A DNA stretch of 64,000 bases from Ceratopteris richardii (GCA_020310875.1 CM035406.1:89548206-89612205), one strand, 5' to 3'. Positions 21,317 to 32,988 are shown, counted from the stretch's first letter. Numbers and translations are program-made. Notes: generated by a model from the sequence alone, not told the origin.

Positions 21317-21959
21317 TGCTGGAATTTGGGGCCCCAGGATCGTTCCAAACAAAAACCTTTTGAGCATACACAACTTAATTAACCAAGATGATATGTGAGA
21401 TAGAGAAAGAAAGAGAACTTGAGACAAGGATAGAGAACGTAAGTTGGATGCTTACTCACGAGAAAATAGATGTCCAAATTACAACATGGGAGTACTACTC
21501 AACCATATAAAGTGGTGCACTCACTAATGGAAGAATATCCAAGAAGATGATGATAGAAAATTTAGATTATGTCGAAATAATCTATGTGTGAAGTGAACGA
21601 AGCAACGAAACTAACCTTATTCTCACAAAATAGTGTAACAAAATTGTAAATCAACCACAAGGTTAACTCACAAAAGATAGTTACCACCACCTTGTAGAAG
21701 ACTTCTTGCTCCGAGAGAGTAGCCTCTCCTTCACCAAATCTCCACCTCCTCAAGAGTGTGAGACTCTTCCTCCTTGATCTCCTTGAGAGACTCTTGATGA
21801 GTTCTCCTTGATCCTTGAGTGAGTGATCACATAATGAGCCCATAGCCTTCTTTTATAGTTTTGATTATCCCTCCAAAAGCTAATTTAAAAAGCCACGATA
21901 AAGCAAAAGCTAGAATCTGCGTCGCAAATAGTTATGAAAAATAACGATCCTTGTTGGCA
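21317..21959 (-). repeat. Inverted, truncated Copia-4-type LTR
   Basis: About 643 bp nearly identical, in reverse complement, to 19967-20601. The left end is the exact LTR terminus (TGCTGGAAT, versus revcomp TGTTGGAAT). The right end stops about 250 bp short of the LTR start and joins the Gypsy-1 coding sequence at 21960. No PBS lies next to the LTR terminus, so this is the outer edge of a 3' LTR or a rearranged piece. Confidence 0.82.
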
Positions 21960-22697
21960 TTTCTGAAGCCACATTTCCTGTTCCTCCTCTTCAACGCATC
22001 TCATTAACAATCCATTTGAATCTTGGTGGTACAAACTTCCTGCAATGATATGAAGGTTTTTAGTCTTCCAAAGGTCCTGGGTTCGGTTTGGTGTGATCCC
22101 ATCTTTAGGTCCATGCATAAGTATAGGGATCAACTTTTCTGCCCATTGGGGACATACTTCCAGGTTAAAAAGGTACATATCTGGCAGATCATCGGGTACT
22201 CCTATAGGTGGTTCTCCATGGGTCATTCTTGATACTTAGTGATCTGCTGTTATGTGGGTATTTCCTGTCTTGACTACTACCTCAAAATCAAATTCCATTA
22301 GTAATAAAAACCATCGTACTAGTCTTCCTGTATTGCAAGGTTTATTGACTAAGTACAGTAGGGCTTGATGATCAATGAAGAATTTGAATTTGTTTGCCAA
22401 CAGGTAATGTCTGAATTTTTTCACTGCGTACACCATCCCTAGGCCTTCTCTCTCAGTGGTGGTATAATTGCGTTCTGCTTGATTTAATTGTCTACTGGCA
22501 TAGGCTATAGGGTGGTCAAGCTTTCCTGTATCTGCAGGTTGAGCTAAGATGCAACCTATGGCAAACTTGGAAGCATCCACATGAATGTGAAATGGCTTAT
22601 TCCAGTTAGGTACTCGAAGGATTGGTGTTGAGCTCAATCGATTCTTTAACTCATTAAAGGCTTTCTCGCATTCTTCGGTCCAATTAAATTGAGTCAA
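21960..22697 (-). pseudogene. Gypsy-1 RNase H and truncated connection
   Basis: The frame at 22697-22236 encodes RNase H: H-V-D-A-S-K-F-A-I-G-C-I-L-A-Q-P, A-S-R-Q-L-N-Q-A-E-R-N-Y-T-T-T-E, F-F-I-D-H-Q-A-L-L-Y-L-V-N-K and W-F-L-L-L-M-E-F-D-F. A 3-base insertion creates a TAA at the conserved A-D-H-L-S-R site (22236-22238). The frame continues with M-T-H-G-E-P-P and Y-L-F-N-L-E-V until it is cut at 21960. It overlaps the preceding RT frame through a one-base frameshift near 22695. Confidence 0.85.
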
Positions 22698-23260
22698 GAG
22701 TGCAGAGGTCTAGCAATTATGGCATACATATGTATAAATCTTCGATAGTATCCACAATGTCCCATAAATGCTTGAACTTCTTTAGCAGTCTTTGGTCTGG
22801 GTAAATCCAGAATTACTTTGATTTTGTCTTCATGAGTTGAAATTCCATTTTTTGAGACAATATGTCCTAATATTTTTCCTTGTCTAACCATGAAGACACA
22901 CTTTTCTAGATTGAGGCATACTCGATATTGTCGACATTTGGCAAAGATCTTTTCCAGTTCAGGGATGTGCTCTGATCGTATAACTGAATAAGTACATAGA
23001 TCGTCTACATATACCTCCATACTTTTTCTCAGGAATTCTTTGAATATATGGCACATCAATCTTTGGAAGGTGGCTGGGGCATTTGTTAGACCAAAAGGCA
23101 TGACTCTAAAAGCGTATACTCCCCATTCAGTTGCGAAAGCGGTTTTGTGTTGGTCCTCAAGAGCAATAGCTACCTGATTATACCCTGAAAAGCCATCCAG
23201 AAAGCTGTAAACTTCCTTCCCTGCCACTCTTTCCAAGAGATGATCTATAATTGGTAATGG
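22694..23260 (-). pseudogene. Gypsy-1 reverse transcriptase (palm and thumb)
   Basis: The frame at 23236-22694 carries V-Y-S-F-L-D-G-F-S-G-Y-N-Q-V, F-A-T-E-W-G, F-R-V-M-P-F-G-L-T-N-A-P-A-T-F-Q-R and the V-Y-V-D-D active site (codons at 23000-23011). It ends with the H-C-G-Y-Y-R-R-F-I connection. It is in frame with the upstream ORF and separated from it by a TAG at 23261-23263 where Gypsy-2 and Gypsy-3 have Tyr. Confidence 0.88.
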
Positions 23261-26200
23261 CTAACTATCTCGTATGGTCGCAGCATTTACTTTCTTCAGA
23301 TTGATGCATACTCTTAACTTCCCATTCTTTTTCAGTACAACCACCAAAGGTGACACCCATTCCGTGTGCTCAATCTCATATATGAATCCAGCATCTAACA
23401 ATTTATCTATCTCTTCCTTTATCTTTGCTGAATATACATCATTGTATGTATACGGTCTTTGTTTACAAGGTTTGGCTTCGGATGTCATGGGGATTCTATG
23501 GGCACATATAGATGGATCGACTCCTTTCAAGTCCTTATAGGTCCATGCAAAGACATCCCGATATTCCCTTATGAGGCGTATTAACTCTTGTTCCTCTTCC
23601 ATTGAGACATCTTGTCCTATGAAAGTACATCGTTCTTCTCCTTCCTCTAAGGTTACGACTATCTTCTTGGTTTGTTCTTTATTGTCATAAGCTATTCCTA
23701 GCTGTGCCTCTCTTTTGGGCATTTGAATAGCGATTTTTCTCTCTTCTACTTCATATTTTTTGAAGTGAGCTGGCACTTCAAACTGATCTTGTGGCTTGTT
23801 TTCTTCACCTTCTGGCTCTTTATCTAACTCCATCTCTTCTTCCTGTTTAGGTTCTTGGTTGTTTTCGTTAGCTGAGATTCGTATGTTTTGATTCTCACCC
23901 TCTGGTTCCATCGGTTCTGGCTCCATCTCAATGCTCTCATAGTCCTCCTTCCATTCTTTCTCTATCACTTCTCCTTCTTCAGCTTCCTGAAGGACTACTA
24001 CATATAGACTAACGTCATATCCTTCCTCATCAATACATTCATTCATAGTTATCACTTCCTCATATACACATACATCGAGGGTCGCTAAAATCTCCATCCA
24101 ACCATGAGGTTCAAACTCTTCATCCAAAAAGACTTGAGGCATGTAAGCTGGATCTTGTATAGACCTAGCTACTCCTTGCCTCTGCTGCCATCCCTTTCTC
24201 CTATCCTCTTCCTTTTTGGTAGTTTGGCATATCCATAGATGAGTGTCCTCATTCATCCAAGATTGGTCACTAGAACCTATGCTGTGAATTGACTGATCGT
24301 CTTCCTCCTTATGAATTTGATTCCATTGTAAAGGAGGAACGTCTTGATATGCATAAGTGTGGAGATTTATTCTCGTGGTAGTTCCCTCATGTTGTAGGTA
24401 TACCGCATCCTTTCCCCAATCTTGCACAACCTTTAGCTGTCTCATGAAAGGTCTTCCAAGTATCATTTCATAATTGCTCGCCCTTTCAAATTGACATATT
24501 GCTAAGGTGTGTTCAAATTCAACTGCACATGTGGTGAAAACTACCCGTTCCAATAATCCCAAGGGTCTTTCAGTGTGTCCGTCAGCCATTTGTATTTTCA
24601 TACGCGTCGGTCTTAAAGCTGGTTTTCCCCATTTCTCCCAGATTTCTCTAGTAGCAATGCCTACACCAGCTCCGGAATCTAAGATGGCTTTGGTGGTATA
24701 ACCCCTATAAGTAATTGGAAGGCAAGTATTTCCCTCATCTCCCTCACTGAAATCTCCTACCTTATCCACAGGGATCTTTACAGTGTTTACTTCATCCGAT
24801 ATCTCTTTCTCTTCCATCTTGATCTCCAATTGACTAGTTAATTTCTCCTTCAAATGTGGTTTGACCTTCAACAATTCTTCTAATGTTAAGGTACAAGGGA
24901 TTTTGACTTTCCTAAGATGTTGTATGATATCAGATGTTTGGACTGATGGGTTCAGTTCCTTTTTCCTTATTGAGGGGATACAATATAATTTTGAATTATG
25001 TTCGTATTCTCTTGTGTAATTTGGCAAATCCTTTACTCCATCATCTCCTTTGTCACTAGGATCCATTGGTACAATTTCTTCTGAATTTAATTCAGGTATT
25101 GAACCCTCTATTTCGTTTTCTGCTTCTAGTTCTTCAAAGGGTGGTTCAATTCCTTCCACTTTCTTCCATCTATCTTCTTGGACTCTGGCCCACAAATCTT
25201 TAGGCCATTCCCCTTCTACTTCAGGAACAATGGATCCTTCCCTTTTATCCTCACAATAATTGCCATTCAGTGTCTTACGTACTTCGGGTTTTTCGTGGTC
25301 ATGGATGATGACGCACTCTTGGAATTCGCTTTCAGGAATTCGGGTATTGGGTAATGCCAACGCCGGTTTCTCTAAGGTTTGTTGAGCAATCTCTATTAGT
25401 TTTTTGCAGATCTCCAACCTCTCTTTCTCTAGGTCACCTCTAGGATATTCTCTTTCATGTTGTTCGATGGTTGGTCCTACTCTTATTCGTGCCTTGTATG
25501 CTTGAATCCACATGGCTAATTCTTCAAGCATGGGATCCGCTAAGACGGATCCATCCTCTTTTTTTTTATGCTTTTCATTTTTGTTTTCTTCTTTAATTTT
25601 CTGTTCCTCTTTTGGGTTTTGTTCACTCTTTTCATTTTCCTTCTTTTGCAATAACTTCTTTTCTTTTATCCTATCTCTACGGTTCTTCCATCTTTGTGTT
25701 CTTTTACTTACGACACTTTTCTCAGGTTCTTGCGAGTCTTCAACTCTCTGAGGTGTGGGTGTATTCATCTCTAAGTCACTTTGATTGTGCTTTTCAAGTT
25801 TTTCTGGGGTCTCTCTAGCTTTGGCTCTTGTTATCGCCTTCAATGGTACAGTATATTCCTTATCGCTCCCTAATGATTCGATTACTTCTATCACATTGAT
25901 TTGCACGTTGGATGTAACCTTGTTGGGGTTCTTGGGGCAATCTCTAAAAAGGTGTTCCTTAGCACAATCACTACAGTAGCCTTCCCAGACTCGTTGTGGT
26001 GGTGGTGGGTTTGGCAATGTGCATTCTCTGATATAGTGATCACCTCCACATCTGTAGCATGGTCCTCTGGGTACAGGCGGTCTATTCATGGGTCGGGATG
26101 GTATGGTTGCTCTAGGGGCTGTGTACATTAAGGACACATAGTCCTGCTCATATCCGTAGGAACTATCTGGTACTTCCATGCCATAGGCGTATGGCTCGTA

Positions 26201-26545
26201 TAAGTGTCCATGTTCTATCATAGAGCTTTCATAATTGGGATATGCTCCTTGACTAGGGTCATAAGACGAGTCATATGGTTCATTACTAGTCAAAGGTGTG
26301 GCTGGGACTATTGCTCTCTCTAGGTTTTCTTCAGGTTGAGCTATCTTGACTGGGACAACGTTCTGAGGATGGGGCGGTTGTTGTCCTAATACTGGTTGTG
26401 GTTGGGTGTATCCTTGATATGCATATGGTTGTGGCACTGGTGCCTGCTGCTGATAAGTAGGGTATCTCCATGCTTCACCTCCTTGCTCTCTCTGAGGGTA
26501 TCCAAAAGGTCTCATGTATGGCTGTGTTGGTCTCGCTTGCCTATT
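23261..26545 (-). pseudogene. Gypsy-1 Gag C-terminus, retropepsin 1 and RT N-terminus
   Basis: 1084 codons (26515-23261) in frame with the rest of gag. A Pro/Gln/Tyr-rich stretch is followed by two zinc knuckles with short spacing, CYRCGGDHYIREC and CSDCAKEHLFRDC (CX2CX3HX4C). Next is a long Lys/Glu-rich linker at residues 230-340. The aspartic protease follows, with A-I-L-D-S-G-A-G (catalytic Asp at 24677-24679, residue 613) and the M-I-L-G-R-P-F-M close. An acidic linker leads to the RT fingers (W-V-S-P-L-V-V-V-L-K-K-N-G-K-L-R-V-C). The zinc spacing differs from the common CX2CX4HX4C form. Confidence 0.88.
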
Positions 26546-28414
26546 CTAAGGGCAGTTTTCTGTGCTGTGATTGGTATATTTTTGTTCTATACTGCAATAT
26601 TGTAGAGGTCCTGGGACGGTGGGTCTATTATAAGCATAAGCAGGTGGTGGGACTACTCCCCGAGTACACAAGTGAGAAGGATGATCACCTCCGCACTGCA
26701 TGCATCTTCTGAGCATGGCCACTCTCATAGGGTTATTGGGGTAGTTCCTCTGTCCTTGAATGTTCAGCTTCTTTGCTACCAAATCGGCTATTTCTTCTAC
26801 ATTGTTTTTAGGGATTGATGTGCTACTGGCCGAATCTTCACTTTTCAAGCTACCTTGAGGTATTTTCAGGTCTTATGCTAGGTTGTCTTCTAGGTCTATA
26901 CATTCCTTCATGCATTCTTGCAAAGTTTGAACTCTCTTTACATATACCAAAGATCTCAAAGATCCATTCAACAATCCTTCCAAAAATAATGACACCAATT
27001 TATTTTGGGTAGGTCTCTCTTCCACTGGGCATCTGTCCACATACTGCTTGAATCTTCTTGCTGCCAATCTCACTGATTCGGTAGGGGCTTGCTTAAAGCT
27101 ATGAATCAATGATGAAGAATTGTTTTTGATTCCCGACTTAGTGAATTCCTTGATCATTTCTTGATAGACTTGTTCGATGTTTTGAAAATTATTAGGGTCC
27201 AAAGGCTGGAACCATGCTAACGCAGTATCTGACAAAGTGAGACCAAAGGACTCATATTGGATCAAGAAGTCTTCTACTTGTTCGGCTCTAATTACTTGTT
27301 TAAATTCGGCTATATGATTGTAAGGTTCACTAGAGCCATCATAGTGGTTTCTCATGCATTTGGCAACTTGAATTGGCCTTAATCTTTTTCCTGCTTCGGG
27401 CGGTCTAGGCATTACTGGGAAGATTGGTCTTCCTATGGGTATGCCTGGTCCTCTTGCTACCGGTGGTCTGACTGGAGCAGGAATTCCATGTCTTGGGTCA
27501 ACAGTTGGGTGAGGTCGATAATTAGGATTATTTGCAGGCGTTGCAAACTGCACATTTGGTCTGACCGGGATTTGTGTTTGTTGTGTTTGTCCTGACTGTT
27601 GATATGACTCATTCAGGGATGTTCCAAGTGGGTTTCGTGAAGTAGTGGCTTGGTCCCTAGGGGGGAATACTGGGATATTCTGATATTTCAACTCGGCTCT
27701 CTCTAATTCTGTCAAGGGCCAATATCTTCTTTGATTCTTATCCAAATACGTGGTGATGGTAGGGAAATCAGGATCTTGTGACTCATAGATGGTGACAGGA
27801 TTTGGGGCAGCTTCCCAAATTGAAGAATGTGCTCTAAGAAGATGCTCCATCCCATTGATCAAATATATATCCATTAGGGAGTCATCTTGGGGAATCAGGT
27901 CTCCTCTCCATATCCTAGCAACAGTAGATCTCCCTCTAGGAGTAGTTACTTGCTCTTCACTCCCTCCTCCATTTAAGTTTGAAGCATTGTTTTCTTCGCC
28001 ATGTTCATTAATGTTTTCCGGGTGCTCCATGACAACATACTGGATATCTCGTTTGTCCATGTAAAGTCCTCCTACATACTTGACTGCTGGCCTAGGCACT
28101 ATATAAGCCTCTGACGCTTTCTTTAACCTGGCCACTGATCTGTTTAGACCATCCAAATAAATAGGGATTTCATTTTGGTTGGTGTTCACATACTCCAAGG
28201 AGGTCCGGTACTCTCCTTCAATGATTGACATCATGCCAATCATGGGTACTGTGTTCTGCATATCCTCTGAAGCCATAGGAATTTCTTCCTCTGACTCACT
28301 GGAGGTCTCCGAGTAATGTGAACGGCTACTTGGCTCAGCTACGCTACCTACAGAAGAGATTACACTTCTTCGGCTTCCTAGGGTTCTTCCGGATCTCAGG
28401 TTCATCCACTTCAC
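26546..28414 (-). pseudogene. Gypsy-1 gag
   Basis: Starts at 28414 (M-K-W-M-N-L-R-S-G-R) or at the internal ATG at 28405 that matches the start in Gypsy-2 and Gypsy-3. A long N-terminal extension (about 300 residues) with R-T-S-L-E-Y-V-N-T-N and D-G-L-N-R-S-V precedes the retrotransposon-gag domain. That domain shows Y-D-G-S-S-E-P-Y-N-H-I-A-E-F, L-A-W-F-Q-P-L, F-T-K-S-G-I and L-F-L-E-G-L-L-N. After a TAA at 26873-26875 the frame continues with a first zinc knuckle (CMQCGGDHPSHLC) and a degenerate one (C-S-I-E-Q-K-Y-T-N-H-S-T-E-N-C), ending at a TAG at 26546-26548. Confidence 0.86.
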
Positions 28415-29895
28415 AACTCTGATCAGTCCTAGCTAACCTCTAACTTCTGGAACTCTTCACTATGGACCAAAATTCCAGAAAAGTTTGACTGGGATTTGAC
28501 TGAAATTGAAGTTTTCAAGTCACGATACTTGACTGCTAAGGTACACGATACTCGATCTTTAGATCCAAACGATACACGATCTCTGGATGCCCATGATACA
28601 CGATATTTCAACTATAACGATACACGATACTTCACAAGTATCGCGACCTTTGAGCCACGATACACGATACCTGGGTTAAAACGATACTTGACCCACAATA
28701 CACGATCTCTGATAGGTATCGTGATCGCTGTATGAATGATACACGATACTTGACTATCACGATACTCGAGAGAAACGATACTTAGACCACACGATACACG
28801 ATACTTAGAAAAAGACGATACACGATCGGTTGCAAGTATCGCGATCTATGAAGACACGATACACGATACTTCGCAAGTATCGCGATCGATGGACCACGAT
28901 ACACGATACCTGAGTTAAAACGATACTTGACACACAATAGACGATCTTTTGTCACAAACGATACACGATAATTGAACACAAACGATACACGATACTTCTC
29001 AAGTATCGCGATCTTGCTAAGACGATACACGATACTTGTCCAATGCGATACATGATACTTCTCAAGTATCGCGATCGATAGATCACGATACACGATACAC
29101 AGTAGGTATCGCGATCGGTGACCGCCCGATACACGATCTTTGCTAAGTATCGCGATCCTTGGAATGCGATACACGATACCTGGGAAATATCGCGATACTC
29201 AACCACAGGAGATTCAAGATACTTGCTAAGTATCACGATACTCGACCGCGGGAGAAAGCGATACTTGACCCTTTGTCAAATTTTGAGAGAGTTTTTTAAG
29301 TTTTGATTCAATACACTTGTTTTAATAATTCTTCTACCCTCTCCTCACTCTCTGTATCATTCAAATCACAACTTTTTACCCTTGTAAAGCCTAAACGATA
29401 CCTGAAGCAGATCGTTTTTCTCTGGAACTTGATTTACAGGTAAGAGGTCACAACACAACCACAATGTGCTCACCTTGGAGCCTGTTCCAACTCCTTTATC
29501 ACTCCCCCTTGCTCTGTGCAGCCCCAGATCGCCTTGTTGCTCAAACGCGATACTCGACAGTCACTCTCCACGATACTTGTTCAGAAACACAAGTGACTTA
29601 CCAAATGACTCTTTTTGGTTTTTATACTTGGGATTTTCTTACTTAACAAAAAGGAAACTCTACAGAACAAAGACTAAATTCTACTCTAATAACTTGATCC
29701 ACTCCCTAACTACTCCTACTCTACTCATTCCACTCAGTTCCCTAAGCTAACAACTCACTACACACACTCCAAGAATGAGAAGTAGCAAGTGCGGCTGAAA
29801 ATGACTTACCAAAGAAGAGAAAATCACCACTCCTTCTCTTGCTTCAATGCAAAAAAGCTACTTACCATCACACGAATGCCTCGGTTTGATTCGAC
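28415..29895 (-). other. Gypsy-1 leader (5' UTR)
   Basis: About 1.5 kb between PBS and gag, unusually long. Most of it is the tandem array described separately. Isolated copies of the array motif lie outside it near 29393-29412 and 29546-29580. No leader peptide or splice signal could be assigned with confidence. Confidence 0.65.
28529..29268. repeat. Gypsy-1 leader array (ACGATACACGATA / TCGCGAT type)
   Basis: About 740 bp of degenerate repeats built from CGATAC-containing words such as ACGATACACGATACTTG and AAGTATCGCGATCG. About eight TCGCGA hexamers occur, each within a near-palindrome like TATCGCGATA. The units vary in length, roughly 30-60 bp. Several frames stay open across the array, but codon content is just the repeat, so they are not called as genes. 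Confidence 0.85.
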
Positions 29896-29914
29896 ACTCC
29901 CCGACAACGGCGCC
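29896..29914 (-). other. Gypsy-1 primer-binding site (tRNA-Asp type)
   Basis: The minus strand reads TGGCGCCGTTGTCGGGGAG. This matches the PBS used by plant Athila/Tat-type elements except for one base (GTTGTCGG instead of GTTGCCGG). Confidence 0.85.
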
Positions 29915-29919
29915 AAAAA

Positions 29920-30765
29920 GTGTGTTGACCTAAGTACCAACTTAGGGACTTGTGGAGAAAGAGACTATACCTCAATCCCCCTCAAGTGCATATAGTGGGG
30001 ATTCACGCTTTTAAATATCAATCCGATGAGTATACAAACCTAGCCGAGTGTATGAGGACATGCAATCAAGTGATGATCAATGCAAATGACTACACAAGAG
30101 TGAAAACAAGGCAAAGACTAATCCAAACAAGCTTCAACTGTTGGTCATGGTGTCACGATACTTGGTGCAGCAGCCATCAGTATTTTGGACTTTTCTCCTA
30201 GTTCCGAACTCCAAATATAGCAAATAGCATATGCGTTTCGAAGCTCTCAAGAAGACGCATCCAATGGTAGTCGTTTCACTCAATTTTGACACTCCTACTT
30301 CAAATTATAAGCAAAATACTGAGTCACGGGAAATACCTTCCTACACTTCAGCACTTCCTACACTTCGCACACACATTAACTACAGCAAATAAACGCTTTC
30401 ATGGATAGACAACACTTCATAACACTCTTTCCAAGCAATACACAAGCATACAAGCTCACAGAGAAGAAGATACAGAGTGAAGAAGACACAAATTCGAATT
30501 TCTGTGCTCTCTATTCTCACAATGGCAAAAAGTTCTTACAAAGAGTCACAAATTGACTTATATACTTGTGCCCTAAAAAATGGTCCTTTCACACAAGAGA
30601 CCGGCACTTTATTCACTAAAAGACTAATTTCCTACTATTTTACATGGGTAAGTCTCTAATCTTCTGTGGGGATGCATCTAGAGGAATCCTCTAGTGCCTT
30701 TACATCGGAAAATATATACAAGAATGGTTATGATACAAAGATATGATGTCCAAATCGGAAAAATT
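29920..30765 (-). repeat. Gypsy-1 5' LTR
   Basis: The inner end is TGTGTTGAC (plus strand), five bases from the PBS. The outer end is inferred, because no second LTR remains for comparison; it is placed where the Gypsy-2 reading frame begins. A TATATAAG box on the minus strand near 30548-30556 supports an LTR promoter. It contains one 17-bp word (30149-30165) identical to part of the Gypsy-2 leader array. Confidence 0.6.
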
Positions 30766-31227
30766 TTAGGGCCCGTCTTTTTCTCTGCTTTGTGCTTTCT
30801 TTAGCTCTGCAACAGTAGGGTACTTGTTGGTTTTACGTTTGATCTCAGCATTGTAGTCTGCCAACAGTACAAAGTATGGCTTATATTGTAACTTGAATCT
30901 GGTTATCAGTCTTCTAGGGGAGAGGTGTCTGAAATATTTTGATTGAAGTATGGTTTCTTCAATAGTCCTCATGGCCAACATCTGGGTGGAGATATGTTCC
31001 TCATGAGTTGGCCCCATTTCATCTACCTGTTTCATCCATGCGGACGGGGGCTTCTCATATGTGTCTTGTCCTTCCTCCCTGATGCTGCCTCCTGGAATGG
31101 GTTGAGGCTCATAGTTGTCTTCAAATGTTTCCTCCACTGGAATGATTACTACTTCTTCTTCTATTGGTTGATCAGGTGGAGAGGGGAGTCTTTCATACTG
31201 TAACAACTTGATCTTTAATTCTGCCAC
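30766..31227 (-). pseudogene. Gypsy-2 downstream ORF, truncated C-terminal part
   Basis: 153 codons. It has an acidic segment, then G-G-S-I-R-E-E-G-Q-D-T-Y-E and the conserved block I-E-E-T-I-L-Q-S-K-Y-F-R-H-L-S, L-Q-Y-K-P-Y-F, D-Y-N-A-E-I-K-R. Gypsy-3 has the same block (48806-48213) and continues for about 250 more residues. Here the frame runs out after the K-Y-P-T-V-A segment, near the boundary with the Gypsy-1 LTR. Function unknown. Confidence 0.7.
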
Positions 31228-32174
31228 TTGTTGTCATAGCTCAAGTACCTCATTGGTCGTTGTTGATTCGGGCTCTGGTGAGTGGCAGCATTGACCATCT
31301 CTTTAGCTTCTGGTGGTTGTGGTGTAGGCACTTGGGATCTTTGTAGCTCCTTTACTTGGTCGGCCAGCTGATCATGTGCTTCTAAGAGGTTGGCATAGGT
31401 TTCCAAAATTTGTTGTATGCTTTCTGAAGGGACGGCTCGGAAGCTAGCAGGGTCGATGGGTGCCCCTAGAGTGTTTTCTATGGTGGCTACGAGGTTGTCT
31501 TGATTTTTTTGCTGTAATCTCCTGTTTTCTTCTTGGGCAGCCGCTAGGTGGCGTCGGAGTAGAGCCATGTTTCGTTGTAGTCGAGCATTATGAGCTAGCT
31601 GGTCTCTGAGTTGTTCTTCCATAGCCTTACCCGTCTCTATATACTTGGATTCAAGCTCTGCCCTCGATTGTTGGAGGGTGGTAACTTCTTGTTGGAATGC
31701 TGCATTACTCAATTCCAAAGCATTGACACGTGCTTGGAGGTGGGATGAGAGAGTACACAATTCCTTATTGTTTTCTTCCAATAAGCGGTATTCTTCCTTA
31801 AGCTGGGCAGTAGCTTCGAACATGGTGTCTAGTGCATGATTAAATGAGGTGGATGCAGGGGTAGAGGTGGAAAATGCAAGGGTTCGGGAAATGGGGAGGG
31901 AAAAAGTGGGTGTTGTGCCTACAGTGGTTGGAAATGGTGATGTGAGTGAAGTGATATGTGATGATGTTGGAACAAAAGTGGGGGTGGGTGGTCTTGTGGA
32001 TGGTGAAATGTCCATGGGATCGGACGTGATTGTGTGTATAGTGTGAATCGTGAATACGGGAATGGTGGGCGGTGTGTTAGTGGTGGGTGTGAATGCGGGT
32101 GAGGTGTGCTGGGAAAGGGAATTTCTCTTATAATCATCAAGTTGTTGCATCATATTTACAAGGTTTGCCAACAA
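31215..32174 (-). pseudogene. Gypsy-2 downstream ORF, coiled-coil part
   Basis: 319 codons. A Thr/Pro/Ser-rich low-complexity N-terminal half precedes a long predicted coiled coil from about residue 115 (Q-L-K-E-E-Y-R-L-L-E-E-N-N-K-E-L, later L-R-R-H-L-A-A-A-Q-E-E-N-R-R-L-Q-Q). Heptads of Leu, Glu and Lys are evident. Frameshifts at both ends join it to its neighbours. It is homologous in position and sequence to 49374-48754 in Gypsy-3. Confidence 0.7.
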
Positions 32175-32445
32175 TGGAGGTAGGGTGGCTTGTGTTGGTT
32201 CTGAGGAGGTGAAGAGGGGCTCAATGGTCTGGGGTTGGGAAAGAGGAAATGTATTGGTGAATGGAAATGTGGGTGTTAAGGTCTAGGTAGGGGGATGTGG
32301 CTGCCCAAGAGCTGGTTGAAAAGAAGGGTGACCTATGATGGTTTGAGGGGTGGCCGGATGACCTATATGAGGTTGGGAAGATGGACCCGCAATGAGAGAG
32401 GTAGGGATAGGTAAGGATGACAAAATGATGGTGTGTGATATAGGT

Positions 32446-32988
32446 TCACTGAGGGTGGATATTTGGTTGCTCAGGAATGCTAGTAGTGAGGGGTTCGGTG
32501 GGCTGAATGGGAGGTGACGGTGGAGATGGTATCTGTATATTTACATCTGGTTCATCAAGGTTAGTTGGGCTGGCCATGTGAACATCTTCTTGAGTGGTGA
32601 TGTTGATAGAGACTTCCATTTGAATCATCTTCCCCCTTCGTGGTCGTGTATCGATCCTTCGTTGATCGTATTGAGGAGGGTTGCGATGTAACATGATCCG
32701 CACAGCTTCTATAATCCCATATGTCTCTGCCAAAAGGTTCAATGATTCCACAAAATGGGGGTCCGTGTTCTCTGCTTGAAGCATTTGATTCACCATCGCT
32801 CTATTTGCCTCCTCTGATAGCTTATGTCTCTTTTGTACCTGCTTGATCGTTTTGTAGAGCCATTTGAGTTGTGCGGTGTAAGCAGGGGCTTCCTCCTCAC
32901 TCTCCTCCAATTCATTCCTCTGCATCTCCCCTTGTTCATGTGTGCCTCCTGCCTGAGTGTGTTGTGCCTCATCCTCCCAATGTACTCT
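32446..32988 (-). pseudogene. Gypsy-2 downstream ORF, middle part
   Basis: In frame with the piece before it (TGA at 32989-32991). Contains A-P-A-Y-T-A-Q-L-K-W-L-Y-K-T-I-K and H-F-V-E-S-L-N-L-L-A-E-T, matching A-P-A-Y-T-A-Q-L-Q-R-L-Y in Gypsy-3. A Pro-rich segment follows. A frameshift between about 32445 and 32175 leads to the coiled-coil part. Confidence 0.68.

Larger units (their letters stand above)
21960..30765 (-). mobile_element. Gypsy-1: 3'-truncated Ty3/gypsy retrotransposon
   Basis: From right to left it contains a 5' LTR (about 29920-30765), PBS (29896-29914), a leader with a tandem array, gag, protease, RT and RNase H. It is cut off about 85 codons after RNase H by the junction with the inverted copia LTR. 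RT, RNase H and PBS features point to the plant Athila/Tat branch of gypsy elements. Integrase, the second protease and the downstream ORF seen in Gypsy-2 and Gypsy-3 are missing here. Confidence 0.85.

Noticed and set aside
28782..29236. ORFs of 94 and 130 codons across the Gypsy-1 array
   Set aside because: Their codons are translated array repeats in overlapping frames, with no domain; open frames arise because the repeat words lack stop codons.
28529..29268. CRISPR-like array
   Set aside because: Units have no constant repeat with unique spacers; whole units vary and abut each other, and the context is a plant retrotransposon leader.
30943..31203. Plus-strand ORFs across the gypsy elements (for example 30943-31203, 38171-38491, 55970-56284)
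   Set aside because: They are shadows opposite real minus-strand coding frames, without domains of their own.
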